This document shows, one piece after another, positions 25,934-34,685 of a DNA stretch of 64,000 nt. The stretch lies in NCBI GenBank assembly GCA_963789255.1, contig CAWBJW010000001.1, positions 248,001 to 312,000 on the forward strand, given 5' to 3'. The notes under the pieces are model-generated. The model was given only the letters and a program-made list of their open reading frames with translations, was not told the origin of the DNA and did not search any database. The first letter of the stretch is position 1; every line of letters starts with the position of its first letter. Source of the stretch: DATARH01 sp963789255. Lineage in GTDB: Bacteria; Pseudomonadota; Alphaproteobacteria; ATCC43930; CGMCC-115725. A program made the position numbers and the translations under genes.

Positions 25934-26998
25934 GGCGGCGGCTCCTCAACGCGGGACTTCGCCGCCGGTATAGGCGCGCGCCCGCGATGCCGCAAGCCGG
26001 CGAGGCTGGCGAGCAGCAATACCACCACCAGCGCCGCCGCCATGAGGCCGGCGATGCCCCAGCCGTTTTCCGCTGCCCAGCCGCATCCGATCAGGGCGAG
26101 ATCGGCGGCGATCACCCGCAGCACGATTTCGGCGTGACCCGACCCGCGCTGCGCGGCGCGCTGATAGAAATGCTGGCGGTGCGGCCGCCACACAAGCTCG
26201 CCGCGGGCGAGGCGGCGCAGCAGCGTCAGTGTCGCATCGGCGAGAAAATAGAGCGGCAGGATCAGCGCGATCTTCCACCTGCCGCGGGCGGCAACATCCA
26301 GCAGCAGAAAACCGAGCAGATAGCCTGACGGCACGCTGCCGACATCGCCGAGGAAGATGCGGGCCGGCGCCCAGTTCCACACGAGAAAGCCGAGCGCCGC
26401 AGCGGCAATCGCGGCGGCCAGCGCGGCGAGGCCGGGATCGCGCCCGAGGCCGACGCTGGCGAAGACCACGAGGCCGACGGCGATCGCCGCCGCCTCGCTG
26501 CCGGCGAGGCCGTCGATCCCGTCCATGAAGTTGAACAGGTTGACGAACCACACCCACAGCAGCGCCGCGGCGACGGCATCCAGCCAGGCCGGCAGCCAGC
26601 CCTGGAACACCGGCCCGGCCGGCGCGAGCGCATACATGCCGATGCCGACCGCAAGGAAGTTTGCGACCAGCCGCGGGACCGGCGACAGACTCGCCAAGGT
26701 CGTCGCGCCACGATATCGCGGCGAGCAGCACCGCGCCGAACAGGACCGCCAGCAGGCGCGGCGCGACCGCTCCCGCGGCAATCAGGGCAAGCCAGGCGCC
26801 AAGGATCGCGCCGACGACCGCGATGCCGCCGCCTCTCGGGGTGGGCGCTGCATGCAGGGAGCGCTCGTTCGGACGGTCGAGCACCGCGGCGCGGCGCAGC
26901 AGCGGGATCAAGACGCGCGTCCCGAGGCAGGCGATCAGACCGGCCCCGGCTGCTGTCGCCGCGAGCAGCGCGGAGTTTGGCATCGGCGGCTCAGTCAT
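25930..26998 (-). pseudogene. MraY/WecA-family phospho-sugar transferase, one frameshift
   Basis: A polytopic enzyme that moves a sugar-1-phosphate from a UDP-sugar to undecaprenyl phosphate, starting a surface polysaccharide. The N-terminal part has DRPNERSLHAAPTPRGGG. After a one-base skip at about 26692 (TTGGCG on the coding strand) come LSPVPRL, NLFNFMDGIDGLAGSE with the catalytic Asp pair, and RIFLGDVGS. Corrected length is 355 residues with about ten membrane spans, normal for the family. The lack of a peptidoglycan cluster favours a WecA/WbpL-type role. The frame break is probably a sequencing insertion. Confidence 0.82.
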
Positions 26999-27147
26999 CC
27001 CCACGATCCGGCATCGCCACGATCCTGCCGGCATGGTTGCATGCGGCCGGCGCCCGGCCGATGATAGCGCATCAACCGAAACGGACGGCGACTTTGAAAA
27101 GTTCAGCAAACCATCGTGACGCCGCGCACTTCGGCCGCGGCACCGGC

Positions 27148-27534
27148 GTGCCCAACCCGGTCGACGTTCATGTCGGCGTCCGGGTCCGCACCCGGCGCCT
27201 GTTGATCGGCATGAACCAGGAGACGCTCGCCCGCTCGCTCGGGCTCACCTTTCAGCAGGTGCAGAAATACGAGGGCGGCGCCAACCGGGTCAGCGCCTCG
27301 CGGCTGTCGGAAATCGCCGATATCCTGGGCGTGCCGATATCCTATTTCTTCAGCGATCTGGAACCCGGCGGCGGCGAGCCGAGCCTGGAGAAGCTGGAGG
27401 CCCGCGAGCGCCTGCAGCGCCCCGAGACGATCGACTTGATCCGTTCCTATTATGCGATCTCCGACCCGGCGGTTCGCCACCAATTCCTCGAGATGGTCAA
27501 GACGGTGGCGCAAGGGCATCAGCGCGAGCCATAG
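27148..27534 (+). CDS. XRE family helix-turn-helix regulator
   Basis: A DNA-binding protein of about 128 residues. The helix-turn-helix reads RRLLIGMNQETLARSLGLTFQQVQKYEGGANRVSASRL, the form typical of a widespread alphaproteobacterial family, followed by DILGVPISYFF and a C-terminal helical tail. I use the GTG at 27148; the open frame extends further upstream. It ends three bases before the nucleotide-sugar dehydrogenase start, which suggests it regulates that polysaccharide gene in its own operon. A relative lies at 32971. Confidence 0.85.
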   Translation: MPNPVDVHVGVRVRTRRLLIGMNQETLARSLGLTFQQVQKYEGGANRVSASRLSEIADILGVPISYFFSDLEPGGGEPSLEKLEARERLQRPETIDLIRSYYAISDPAVRHQFLEMVKTVAQGHQREP

Positions 27535-27537
27535 CTG

Positions 27538-28930
27538 ATGAACGATAGGGTTGATGTTCCGCCAGGCCTCGCCGATCGCGCGGCGGACGGCGCCGTCGAT
27601 GTCGATGCCCTCGTCGCCCGGTTTCGCGACCGCACCGCCAAGATCGGCGTCATCGGTCTCGGTTATGTCGGGCTGCCGCTGCTGCGCACCGTTGCCGAGC
27701 GCGGTTTTGCGGCGCTCGGCTTCGACATCGACGATGCCAAGGTGGAGCAGCTCAATGCCGGCGGGTCGTACCTGCGCCCACATCAGCGCGCAGAGCATCG
27801 CCCCGCTGCGGCACAGCGGACGTCTCGCCGCGACCGGCGATTTCTCCCGGCTCGGCGAGGTCGACGCGATCATCATCTGCGTGCCGACGCCGCTGACCCG
27901 GCAACGCGAGCCCGATCTCAGTTTCATCGCCGCGACGACGGAAGAGGTCGTGCCGCGTCTGCGGCGGGGCCAGCTGGTCGTGCTCGAAGTCGACGACCTA
28001 TCCCGGCACGACCCGCGAGGTCATGCGGCCGATCCTCGAGCGCTCGGGGCTGCGCTCGGGGCGCGATTTCTTCCTCGCCTTCTCGCCCGAGCGCGAGGAC
28101 CCCGGCAACGCCGATTTCGCCACCGGCGACATTCCCAAGGTGGTCGGCGGCGACGGCGCCGGATGCGCTGGCGCCTGGCCGTGCGCGCTCTACGACGCCG
28201 TCGTGGCGCGGACCGTGCCGGTGTCCTCGCTCGAAGCGGCCGAGGCGGTCAAGCTGACCGAGAACATCTTCCGCTCGGTCAACATCGCCCTCGTCAACGA
28301 GCTGAAGATCGTCTTCGAGGCGATGGGCATCGACGTCTGGGAGGTGATCGAGGCGGCCAAGACCAAGCCGTTCGGCTACATGCCGTTCTATCCCGGCCCC
28401 GGGCTCGGCGGGCACTGCATCCCGATCGATCCGTTCTACCTGACCTGGAAGGCGCGCGAATACGACATCGCGACCCGGTTCATCGAGCTGGCGGGCGAGG
28501 TCAACACGGCGATGCCGACGCGGGTCGTCGAGAAAACGATGGAGGCGCTTGAACGAGCGCTCCGGCCGGGCGCTCAAGGGCGCGCGGATCCTGATCATCG
28601 GCCTCGCCTACAAGAAGAATGTCGACGACACGCGCGAGAGCCCGGCGCTCGACGATCATCGAGCTGTTGGAACGGCGCGGGGCGCTCGTCTCGTTCCACG
28701 ACCCCTACCTCGCCGAGATCCCGCCAACCCGCGAGCACGCGCACTTCGCCGGCCGCCGCTCGACCCCGCTGACCGAAACGGCCGCCGCATCCTTCGATGC
28801 CGCGATCATCTGCACCGATCACGACCCGGTCGATTACCGGCTTCTCGTCGAGCACTGCCCGCTCGTCATCGATACCCGCAACGCCTGCGCCCGCCGCGGG
28901 CTCTCCGGCGAACACGTGGTCAAGGCGTGA
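27538..28930 (+). pseudogene. Nucleotide-sugar dehydrogenase (UDP-GlcNAc/ManNAc 6-dehydrogenase-like), seven frameshifts
   Basis: An NAD-dependent UDP-sugar 6-dehydrogenase making a uronic acid precursor. Reading across frames gives a complete family protein: KIGVIGLGYVGLPLLR, LNAGGSYLRHISAQSIAPLR, IIICVPTPL, the STTYPGTTREVMRPILE helix, AFSPEREDPGN, FGYMPFYPGPGLGGHCIPIDP with the catalytic Cys, and ILIIGLAYKKNVDDTRESPA. One base must be skipped near 27778, 27988, 28157, 28173, 28183, 28550 and 28650. All seven events are extra bases. The residues are otherwise fully conserved, so these look like sequencing insertions rather than decay. Confidence 0.85.
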
Positions 28931-28973
28931 GCGAGATCGGGGACGGCAATCGCATTGGGCCGGAGTTCTGCTT

Positions 28974-29091
28974 TGCGTCCGTCGAGACGGCCGCTTCGCG
29001 GCCTCCTCAGGGTGAAGTAAGGTTTTGATGCAACGCAAAAATATGCCTCATCCTGAGGAGCGTCCCGGAGGGACGCGTCTCGAAGGACGCA
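28974..29091. repeat. Large inverted repeat family, copy 2
   Basis: Same family as 18325-18444: the left arm has TGCGTCC-GTCGAGACGG and CCTCCTCAGG, the right arm TCATCCTGAGGAG and CGTCTCGAAGGACGCA. It fills most of the gap between the dehydrogenase and the asparagine synthase. Confidence 0.8.
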
Positions 29092-29131
29092 CGGCAACGC
29101 AAGCGGTTCCGCGGGCGGGGCGCCGCTAGCG

Positions 29132-31108
29132 ATGTGCGGCATTGCCGGTTTCGTGTTGCCGCAGGCGGGGCTGGCGCGCGCCGAGATCGAGGCGCGGTTG
29201 TGGGCGATGATCGGCACATTGCGGCATCGCGGGCCGGACGACGAGGGGGTGTGGACCGACGGGCTGGGGGCGCTCGCCCACGCCCGGCTGTCGATCATCG
29301 ACCTGTCGCCGGCCGGCCATCAACCGATCGCCAGTGCGGGCGGCGAGGTGTGGCTGACCTACAACGGCGAGGTCTACAATTTCGCCCCACTGCGCGATGA
29401 GCTTGCGGCGCGGGGCTATATATTTCGCAGCCGCACCGACAGCGAGGTCATCGCCAATGGCTGGCACGCCTGGGGACCTGACCTGTTCGGGCGGCTGCGC
29501 GGGATGTTTGCGCTGGCCTTGTGGGACCGGCGCTCGCGCCAGCTGATCCTGGCGCGCGACCGCATCGGGAAGAAGCCGCTCTATTACGCGCCGCCGGGAA
29601 GCACCCGCGGACAAGCCTTTCTGTTCGGCTCGGAGATCAAGGCATTGCTCGCCTGGCCCGGGCTGGCGCACCGGCCGGACCTGACGGCGATCGACCATTA
29701 TCTGACGCTGCAATACGTGCCCGGGCCCGACACCGCCTTCGCCGGCGTCAAACGCCTGCCGGCGGCGCATTATCTGGTGGTCGGCGCCGATGCCGAGGGA
29801 CGCTGGCGCGAGCCCGAGCTGGTGCGCTACTGGGAACTGCCCGAGCCGCAGACCGCGGGCGCGGCGCCCGATCCCGCCGAATTGCAGCGCGAGCTTGTCG
29901 GCCGTCTCGAGGAGGCGGTGCGGCTGCGGATGATATCGGATGTTCCGCTCGGCGCATTTCTGTCGGGCGGGGTCGATTCGAGCGCGGTCGTCGCGATGAT
30001 GGCGCGGGCCGGCGCCGGCCGGGTCAAGACCTTCTCGATCGGCTTTCCGGAGAAGGAATACGACGAGACCCGCTATGCCAGGATGGTCGCCCAGCGCTAT
30101 GGCACCGAGCATGAGGAATTCGTCGTCGAGCCGGATGCGGTCGCGATCCTGCCGCGTCTCGTCTGGCATTACGGCGAGCCGTTCGCCGATCCGTCGGCGA
30201 TCCCGACCTATTACGTGTCGCAGATGGCGCGCCGCGATGTCACCGTTGCCCTCAACGGCGATGGCGGCGACGAGGCCTTTCTCGGCTATGCAAGATACCG
30301 GGCGATGCGCCATCTCGATCGGCTCGACCAGCTGCCTGCGTGGGGGCGGATCGCGCTGGCGCGGCTGTGCGCGCTCGCGCCGCCGGGGCTTGGCCGGCGG
30401 CTTCGGCTTCCCCAGATCCGCGACATTCTCGCAGCCCCGATCGAGCGGCCCGAGCGCCGCTACGCCGGGGCGATCGCCTTCTTCGGCGATGCCGACAAGG
30501 CAGCCGGCTATGGCGAGGCGATGCGGGCGCAGCTGGCGCATTCGGCGCTCGATCTGCTCGCGCCCTATTTCGCCGGCGCCGGGAGCCTTGTCGCCGGCGC
30601 CAATCGGGCGGATTTTCATACCTATCTGCCGGACGATCTGATGGTGAAGGTCGATGTCGCCAGCATGGCGCACGGCCTGGAGACGCGCTCGCCGTTGCTC
30701 GACCATGTCCTCCTGGAATGGGCGGCGCGGATCCCGCCCGAGGTCAAGATGGCCGGCGGGAGGACCAAGGCGCTGTTCAAGGCGGCGATGATGCCCTACC
30801 TGCCAGGCGAGATCCTGCGCCGCAAGAAAATGGGGTTCGGCTGCCCGATCGACCAATGGCTGCGGCATGAGCTGAAGGACCTCGCTTATGATACCTTGCT
30901 GGCGCCGGCGGCGCGCGAACGCGGCCTGATGCGGCCCGACTACGTGAAGCGGCTGCTCGACGAGCACTGCGCCGGCCGGGCCAACAACCATACAAGGCTG
31001 TGGGCCCTGTTGATGCTCGAACTGTGGTTCCGGACCTGGATCGATCCGGGCATCGACCGGGGGATCGACAGGGCGGCGGCAAGCCAGGCGTACCGCCCTG
31101 CGGCATAG
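29132..31108 (+). CDS. asnB: Asparagine synthase (glutamine-hydrolysing)
   Basis: A 658-residue two-domain amidotransferase. The N-terminal class II glutaminase begins with the catalytic Cys2 (MCGIAGFV), followed by RHRGPDDEG and LAHARLSIIDLSPAGHQP. The synthetase domain has the pyrophosphate loop FLSGGVDSSAVVAMM and later NGDGGDEAFLGY. Family members in polysaccharide clusters often amidate sugar acids or other carboxylates instead of aspartate. Its place between a nucleotide-sugar dehydrogenase and a lipid kinase suggests that possibility here. Confidence 0.92.
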   Translation: MCGIAGFVLPQAGLARAEIEARLWAMIGTLRHRGPDDEGVWTDGLGALAHARLSIIDLSPAGHQPIASAGGEVWLTYNGEVYNFAPLRDELAARGYIFRSRTDSEVIANGWHAWGPDLFGRLRGMFALALWDRRSRQLILARDRIGKKPLYYAPPGSTRGQAFLFGSEIKALLAWPGLAHRPDLTAIDHYLTLQYVPGPDTAFAGVKRLPAAHYLVVGADAEGRWREPELVRYWELPEPQTAGAAPDPAELQRELVGRLEEAVRLRMISDVPLGAFLSGGVDSSAVVAMMARAGAGRVKTFSIGFPEKEYDETRYARMVAQRYGTEHEEFVVEPDAVAILPRLVWHYGEPFADPSAIPTYYVSQMARRDVTVALNGDGGDEAFLGYARYRAMRHLDRLDQLPAWGRIALARLCALAPPGLGRRLRLPQIRDILAAPIERPERRYAGAIAFFGDADKAAGYGEAMRAQLAHSALDLLAPYFAGAGSLVAGANRADFHTYLPDDLMVKVDVASMAHGLETRSPLLDHVLLEWAARIPPEVKMAGGRTKALFKAAMMPYLPGEILRRKKMGFGCPIDQWLRHELKDLAYDTLLAPAARERGLMRPDYVKRLLDEHCAGRANNHTRLWALLMLELWFRTWIDPGIDRGIDRAAASQAYRPAA

Positions 31109-31145
31109 GCGGGGGCAGGTTTGCCCGCACACCTGCTGCATGATA

Positions 31146-31259
31146 TGCGTCCTTCGAGACGGCGCTTCGCGCCTCCTCAGGATGAGGTTAAATAGATGAT
31201 GGCAATGATAAAAACCCTCATCCTGAGGAGCCCGCGCAGCGGGCGTCTCGAAGGACGCA
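31146..31259. repeat. Large inverted repeat family, copy 3
   Basis: The arms carry TGCGTCCTTCGAGACGG / CTCCTCAGGATGAGG and CCTCATCCTGAGGAG / CGTCTCGAAGGACGCA. An AT-rich centre (about 31190-31213) separates them. Third copy of the family in this window; it lies between asnB and the lipid kinase. Confidence 0.85.
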
Positions 31260-31316
31260 AAGCCCCCTGTCCGATCTCGCAATCGGGGCACCCAAGATAT
31301 CGAAAATGAAGCGGGG

Positions 31317-32192
31317 GTGTCGCGCCGCCGGGTGCTGATCATCGTCAATCCGGCGGCCGGCCGGTCGGGCGCATCGCGGCGCCGGATCGGCCGGGTGGTC
31401 GCGGCGTTGGAACGGCGCGGCTGCTCGGTCGTCGCGCGTCGGGCCGGGTCGCCAGGCGATGCCGAGCGGCTGGCGCGCGAGGCCGAAGCGGATTTCGATA
31501 TCATCGTCGCGGCCGGCGGCGACGGCACGCTCAACGCGGTGGTGAACGGCATCGCCGGGGCGCCGCGCGCGGTCGCTCTTTTGCCGCTCGGCACGGCCAA
31601 CGTGCTGGCGCGCGAGATCGGGTTGCCGCGCCGCGCCGAGCGATTGGCCGGGCTGATTGCCGCCGGCCCGGTCCGGCCGATCTGGCCCGGACGCGTCGGC
31701 GACCGGCTGTTCGTGACGATGGCGAGCAGCGGGTTCGATTCCCTGACCGTGGCCGCGGTGGATCCGCGGCTCAAACGATATCTCGGCCGGCTCGCCTTTG
31801 TCTGGGCGATCCTGGTGTGTTTATGGCGCTATCGGGCTTGCGAGATCTGGGTCCGGGTCGACGGCATCGATCGCCGTGCCGCGACGGTGATTGCCGCGAA
31901 GGGCCGGTTGTACGCCGGCTCCTTTGTAATCGCCCCGCGGGCAAACCTGGCCGAGCCGATGCTCGATCTCGTGCTGTTTCAGCGCTCGGGGCGGCTTGCC
32001 GTGTTGCGCACCCTCGCCGCGCTGCTGCTCGGCAGGATCGCGCGGCTCAAGGACATCACCTTCCTGCGCTCGCGCAACGCGTCAGTGTCGGCCGCCGAAG
32101 CGGTCCCGGTACAGGCCGATGGCGAGATCGTCGCGCGCTTGCCGGTGTCGATCGGGATCGCCGAGCAGCCCTTGCGGTTGGTCCGGCCGTGA
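31317..32192 (+). CDS. Diacylglycerol kinase-like lipid kinase
   Basis: A 291-residue DAGK-catalytic family protein that phosphorylates a lipid, such as diacylglycerol, using ATP. It opens VLIIVNPAAGRSGASRR, and the nucleotide-binding GGDGTLNAVVNG and GTANVLAREIGLP motifs are intact. The C-terminal beta domain includes KGRLYAGSFVIAPRANL. The start is a GTG. It may recycle diacylglycerol released by membrane-linked polysaccharide or lipid synthesis. Confidence 0.88.
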   Translation: MSRRRVLIIVNPAAGRSGASRRRIGRVVAALERRGCSVVARRAGSPGDAERLAREAEADFDIIVAAGGDGTLNAVVNGIAGAPRAVALLPLGTANVLAREIGLPRRAERLAGLIAAGPVRPIWPGRVGDRLFVTMASSGFDSLTVAAVDPRLKRYLGRLAFVWAILVCLWRYRACEIWVRVDGIDRRAATVIAAKGRLYAGSFVIAPRANLAEPMLDLVLFQRSGRLAVLRTLAALLLGRIARLKDITFLRSRNASVSAAEAVPVQADGEIVARLPVSIGIAEQPLRLVRP

Positions 32193-32322
32193 GGCTCGCG
32201 CGGCCCTTGTGTTGATTTTTTGCAACAGCATGCAGCTGTGCGTCGCGGCCCCGCGGTTCGACGCTTTGGTTCGGCGGCGCGGCCTTGTAGCTTTGTGCGG
32301 AGAACTTTCGGTGGGGTGAGTC

Positions 32323-32949
32323 ATGGCCGCGAGCGAGGCGCGCTGTCCGGGAACGCGCCGCAGCCGCAGATGGCTGGCACTGGTCCTTTGCGCCGCAGCC
32401 GCGGCCTTGGCACCGGCCCGGGCGCACGCCCAGAACCTGACCTACAGCGAGTTCAAATTCGGCGTCCTTGCGCACGACGTACATTTTCTCGGCGGCAAGG
32501 AAGGCGGCGTCAACCTCAATCCCGAAATGATCTTCGAATCGCCGGTCGCCGATGCCTGGGCCGCCGGCGTGCCATCGTATCTGCGCTGGATGGCGCAGCC
32601 GCGTCCCACCGTCGGAGGCGAGATCAATACCGCCGGGTTCACCGATCAGGCCTATGTCGGCGCGACCTGGAGCTGGCTATTGGCGAGCAATCTGCTGCGG
32701 CCGGATGACGGCATTATCTTGGGCTATTTTTTCGGTCCCGGCTTCAACAACGGCGACATCATCGGGACAGCACCCGACCGCAAGAGCCTCGGTTCGCATG
32801 TTTTGTTCCGCGAAGCGCTGGACCTGGGCTATCGCATTACCCCGGTCTATGAGATTTCCTGGTTTGTCGACCACGTCTCGAACGGCGGGCTCGCCAAGCA
32901 GAATGAGAGCATCAATGACCTCGGCGTTCGCCTGGGCATGCGTTTCTGA
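32323..32949 (+). CDS. Acyloxyacyl hydrolase, PagL-like lipid A deacylase
   Basis: A 208-residue outer-membrane protein of the PagL family, which removes the 3-O-linked acyl chain of lipid A. It has an N-terminal signal peptide ending around AHAQN, an 8-strand barrel pattern, and the family's C-terminal FVDHVSNGGLAKQNESINDLG motif containing the catalytic His-Ser pair. Deacylation lowers lipid A toxicity and modifies membrane properties. It lies behind the lipid kinase in the same orientation. Confidence 0.87.
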   Translation: MAASEARCPGTRRSRRWLALVLCAAAAALAPARAHAQNLTYSEFKFGVLAHDVHFLGGKEGGVNLNPEMIFESPVADAWAAGVPSYLRWMAQPRPTVGGEINTAGFTDQAYVGATWSWLLASNLLRPDDGIILGYFFGPGFNNGDIIGTAPDRKSLGSHVLFREALDLGYRITPVYEISWFVDHVSNGGLAKQNESINDLGVRLGMRF

Positions 32950-32970
32950 GACCGGAACTCGCGCACTCGT

Positions 32971-33414
32971 TCAGTCGGCCGCCAGGACGCGGGCGAGCTG
33001 GCTCAGCGCCTCCTGGTGACGCCCGTTCGGGATCTGAGCGAAGTTGCGGGCGAGTTCGAGGCACATCCGCTCGCGCGGGCTGACCGCCCGCGAGCCTTGC
33101 CCCTCCAGCCCCTCGAAGAAATAACCGACCGGCACGCTCAGCACCTGCGCGATCTCGTATAGCCGGCCGGCCGAAACGCGATTGATGCCGCGCTCGTATT
33201 TATGAGCCTGCTGATAGGTGACGCCGATCAAATCGGCCAGCTGCTGCTGGGTCAGGCCCAGCATGATGCGGCGCTCCCGAACCCGCGCGCCGACATGGCG
33301 ATCGATATCCTGGGTCCGCCCGGTCGAGCGGCGCGACGCCGCGGTACGGTGGGGCGGCTCGCTACCCCTGCCGCTGTCCGGGGGCGCCTTGGCGATACGG
33401 TCCTGTTGGGTCAT
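32971..33414 (-). CDS. XRE family helix-turn-helix regulator
   Basis: A 147-residue relative of the regulator at 27148. The DNA-binding region reads RRIMLGLTQQQLADLIGVTYQQAHKYERGINRVSAGRLYEIAQVLSVPVGYFFEG. It converges with the pagL-like gene and is divergent from the alpha/beta hydrolase, so the spacer between them is a likely target. The N-terminal 25 residues are low-complexity and the real start may be internal. Confidence 0.87.
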   Translation of the reverse strand: MTQQDRIAKAPPDSGRGSEPPHRTAASRRSTGRTQDIDRHVGARVRERRIMLGLTQQQLADLIGVTYQQAHKYERGINRVSAGRLYEIAQVLSVPVGYFFEGLEGQGSRAVSPRERMCLELARNFAQIPNGRHQEALSQLARVLAAD

Positions 33415-33593
33415 CTCGGTCCACTCGATGAGGTTGGCGGTTGCAGTTCTCTGCGTGGGCGTCCGGCATATATGGCACGCTGCGGAGCGGATAGCGGCTT
33501 AGGTCGCCGTCGGATCGGGCCGGCGCCAGCGCCGAACGCCAAACCGCAACGCGCTGGCTGCGCCGGTACCCTCTCAACCCTTGAGATTGGACA

Positions 33594-33637
33594 GGCATCG
33601 TGTGTCAAATTTTAGGCACGGTTTGAGGCACGATGCC
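33594..33637. promoter_or_regulatory. Inverted repeat in divergent spacer, possible operator
   Basis: GGCATCGTG (33594-33602) and CACGATGCC (33629-33637) are exact inverted arms. An inner TCAAA/TTTGA pair gives a longer imperfect palindrome. It lies in the 332-base spacer between the XRE regulator and the hydrolase, which otherwise shows nothing recognisable. Operator function is inference. Confidence 0.45.
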
Positions 33638-33746
33638 ACGCCAGCCGACCGGCCTGCTGCGCTTGCATGACGCCCAGACTGCGTTGGCGTTTGACAGCCT
33701 GCCGGTCACGGTGATACCGACGGCATGTCCTATCGATGGCAGGTCG

Positions 33747-34547
33747 ATGCCGCGAATCGTGATCGGCGACGGCGCGCTCTATTATGAGCGGCAAGGTATC
33801 GGCTTCCCCGTCCTCTTTGTGTCGGGGCTGACCGGGTTTGCCTCGTTCTGGTGCGATCAGGTCGCCGCTTTCGCCAAGAATTTCGACGTTGTCACCCACG
33901 ACCATCGCGGGATCGGCCAGAGCGACCTGACGCGCAGCGGGTTTACCGTCGACCGGATGGCGGCCGACGTCATCGGATTGATGGATGCGCTGGAGATCGA
34001 GCGGGCCCATGTCGTCGGGCATTCGACCGGGGGTGCCATCGCGCAAATCCTCGCCGTCGAGCATCCCAAACGGCTCGCCAGCGTGGTCCTGTCGGCCACC
34101 TGGACCAAGCCTGACGCGTATTTTCGCCGGCTGTTCGCGTTGCGGAAGGATATTCTGCTGCGCCTCGGCCCAAGCGCTTATGTCCAGGCCAACACGCTGT
34201 TCCTGTATCCCAGCGGGTGGGTCGCACGCAACAACGAGCGCCTGCGCCAGCAGGAGGCGCAAAACCTTGCCGTGTTTCCGCCAACCGAAATCGCCGCCAG
34301 CCGGATCGACGCGATTCTTGCCTTCGACCGCACCGAAAGCCTGTCGCGGATCAAGACGCCGACCCTCGTCGTCGGCGCCGAGGACGATATCGTGACTCCC
34401 GCCTACTTTTCCGAAGAGCTTGCCCGGCTGATCCCCGGGGCCGAGATCAAGATCTTCCCGCGGGGCGGGCATGGCTTTACCCAGGTCCGCGCGCGCGAGT
34501 TCAATCAGGCCGTGTTGCCGTTCCTCGCCTCCCATACCCCGGGCTGA
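33747..34547 (+). CDS. Alpha/beta hydrolase
   Basis: A 266-residue hydrolase of the alpha/beta fold. Visible parts are the HDHRGIGQSDLT oxyanion region, the nucleophile elbow VVGHSTGGAIAQ (Ser), an acid in VVGAEDDIVTP and the catalytic His in RGGHGFTQVR. The substrate is unknown; the size and motifs resemble RutD/pimelyl-ester or carboxylesterase-like hydrolases. The frame is open from 33633, but the ATG encoding MPRIVIGDG gives the expected N-terminus. Confidence 0.85.
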   Translation: MPRIVIGDGALYYERQGIGFPVLFVSGLTGFASFWCDQVAAFAKNFDVVTHDHRGIGQSDLTRSGFTVDRMAADVIGLMDALEIERAHVVGHSTGGAIAQILAVEHPKRLASVVLSATWTKPDAYFRRLFALRKDILLRLGPSAYVQANTLFLYPSGWVARNNERLRQQEAQNLAVFPPTEIAASRIDAILAFDRTESLSRIKTPTLVVGAEDDIVTPAYFSEELARLIPGAEIKIFPRGGHGFTQVRAREFNQAVLPFLASHTPG

Positions 34548-34685
34548 GCGGGTCCCGGCCGCGCGACCGCCCGCTTGCTGGAAGTCGCCGGCATTTAAGG
34601 GTTCTTCAATATGTCGGGGCCTAGAGTCGTCGCAGCCTCCTTGGGTGGGGCCCCATAGCGAGCTGCTGATCGAGGTTTTGGGTCG

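Noticed and set aside
24257..25949. Long frames overlapping purH on both strands
   Set aside because: PurH motifs are complete in one frame; the others lack domains and are Arg/Gly-rich.
33411..33608. Small minus-strand frames upstream of the XRE gene
   Set aside because: Arg/Pro-rich composition and no start signal; I regard the spacer as non-coding.
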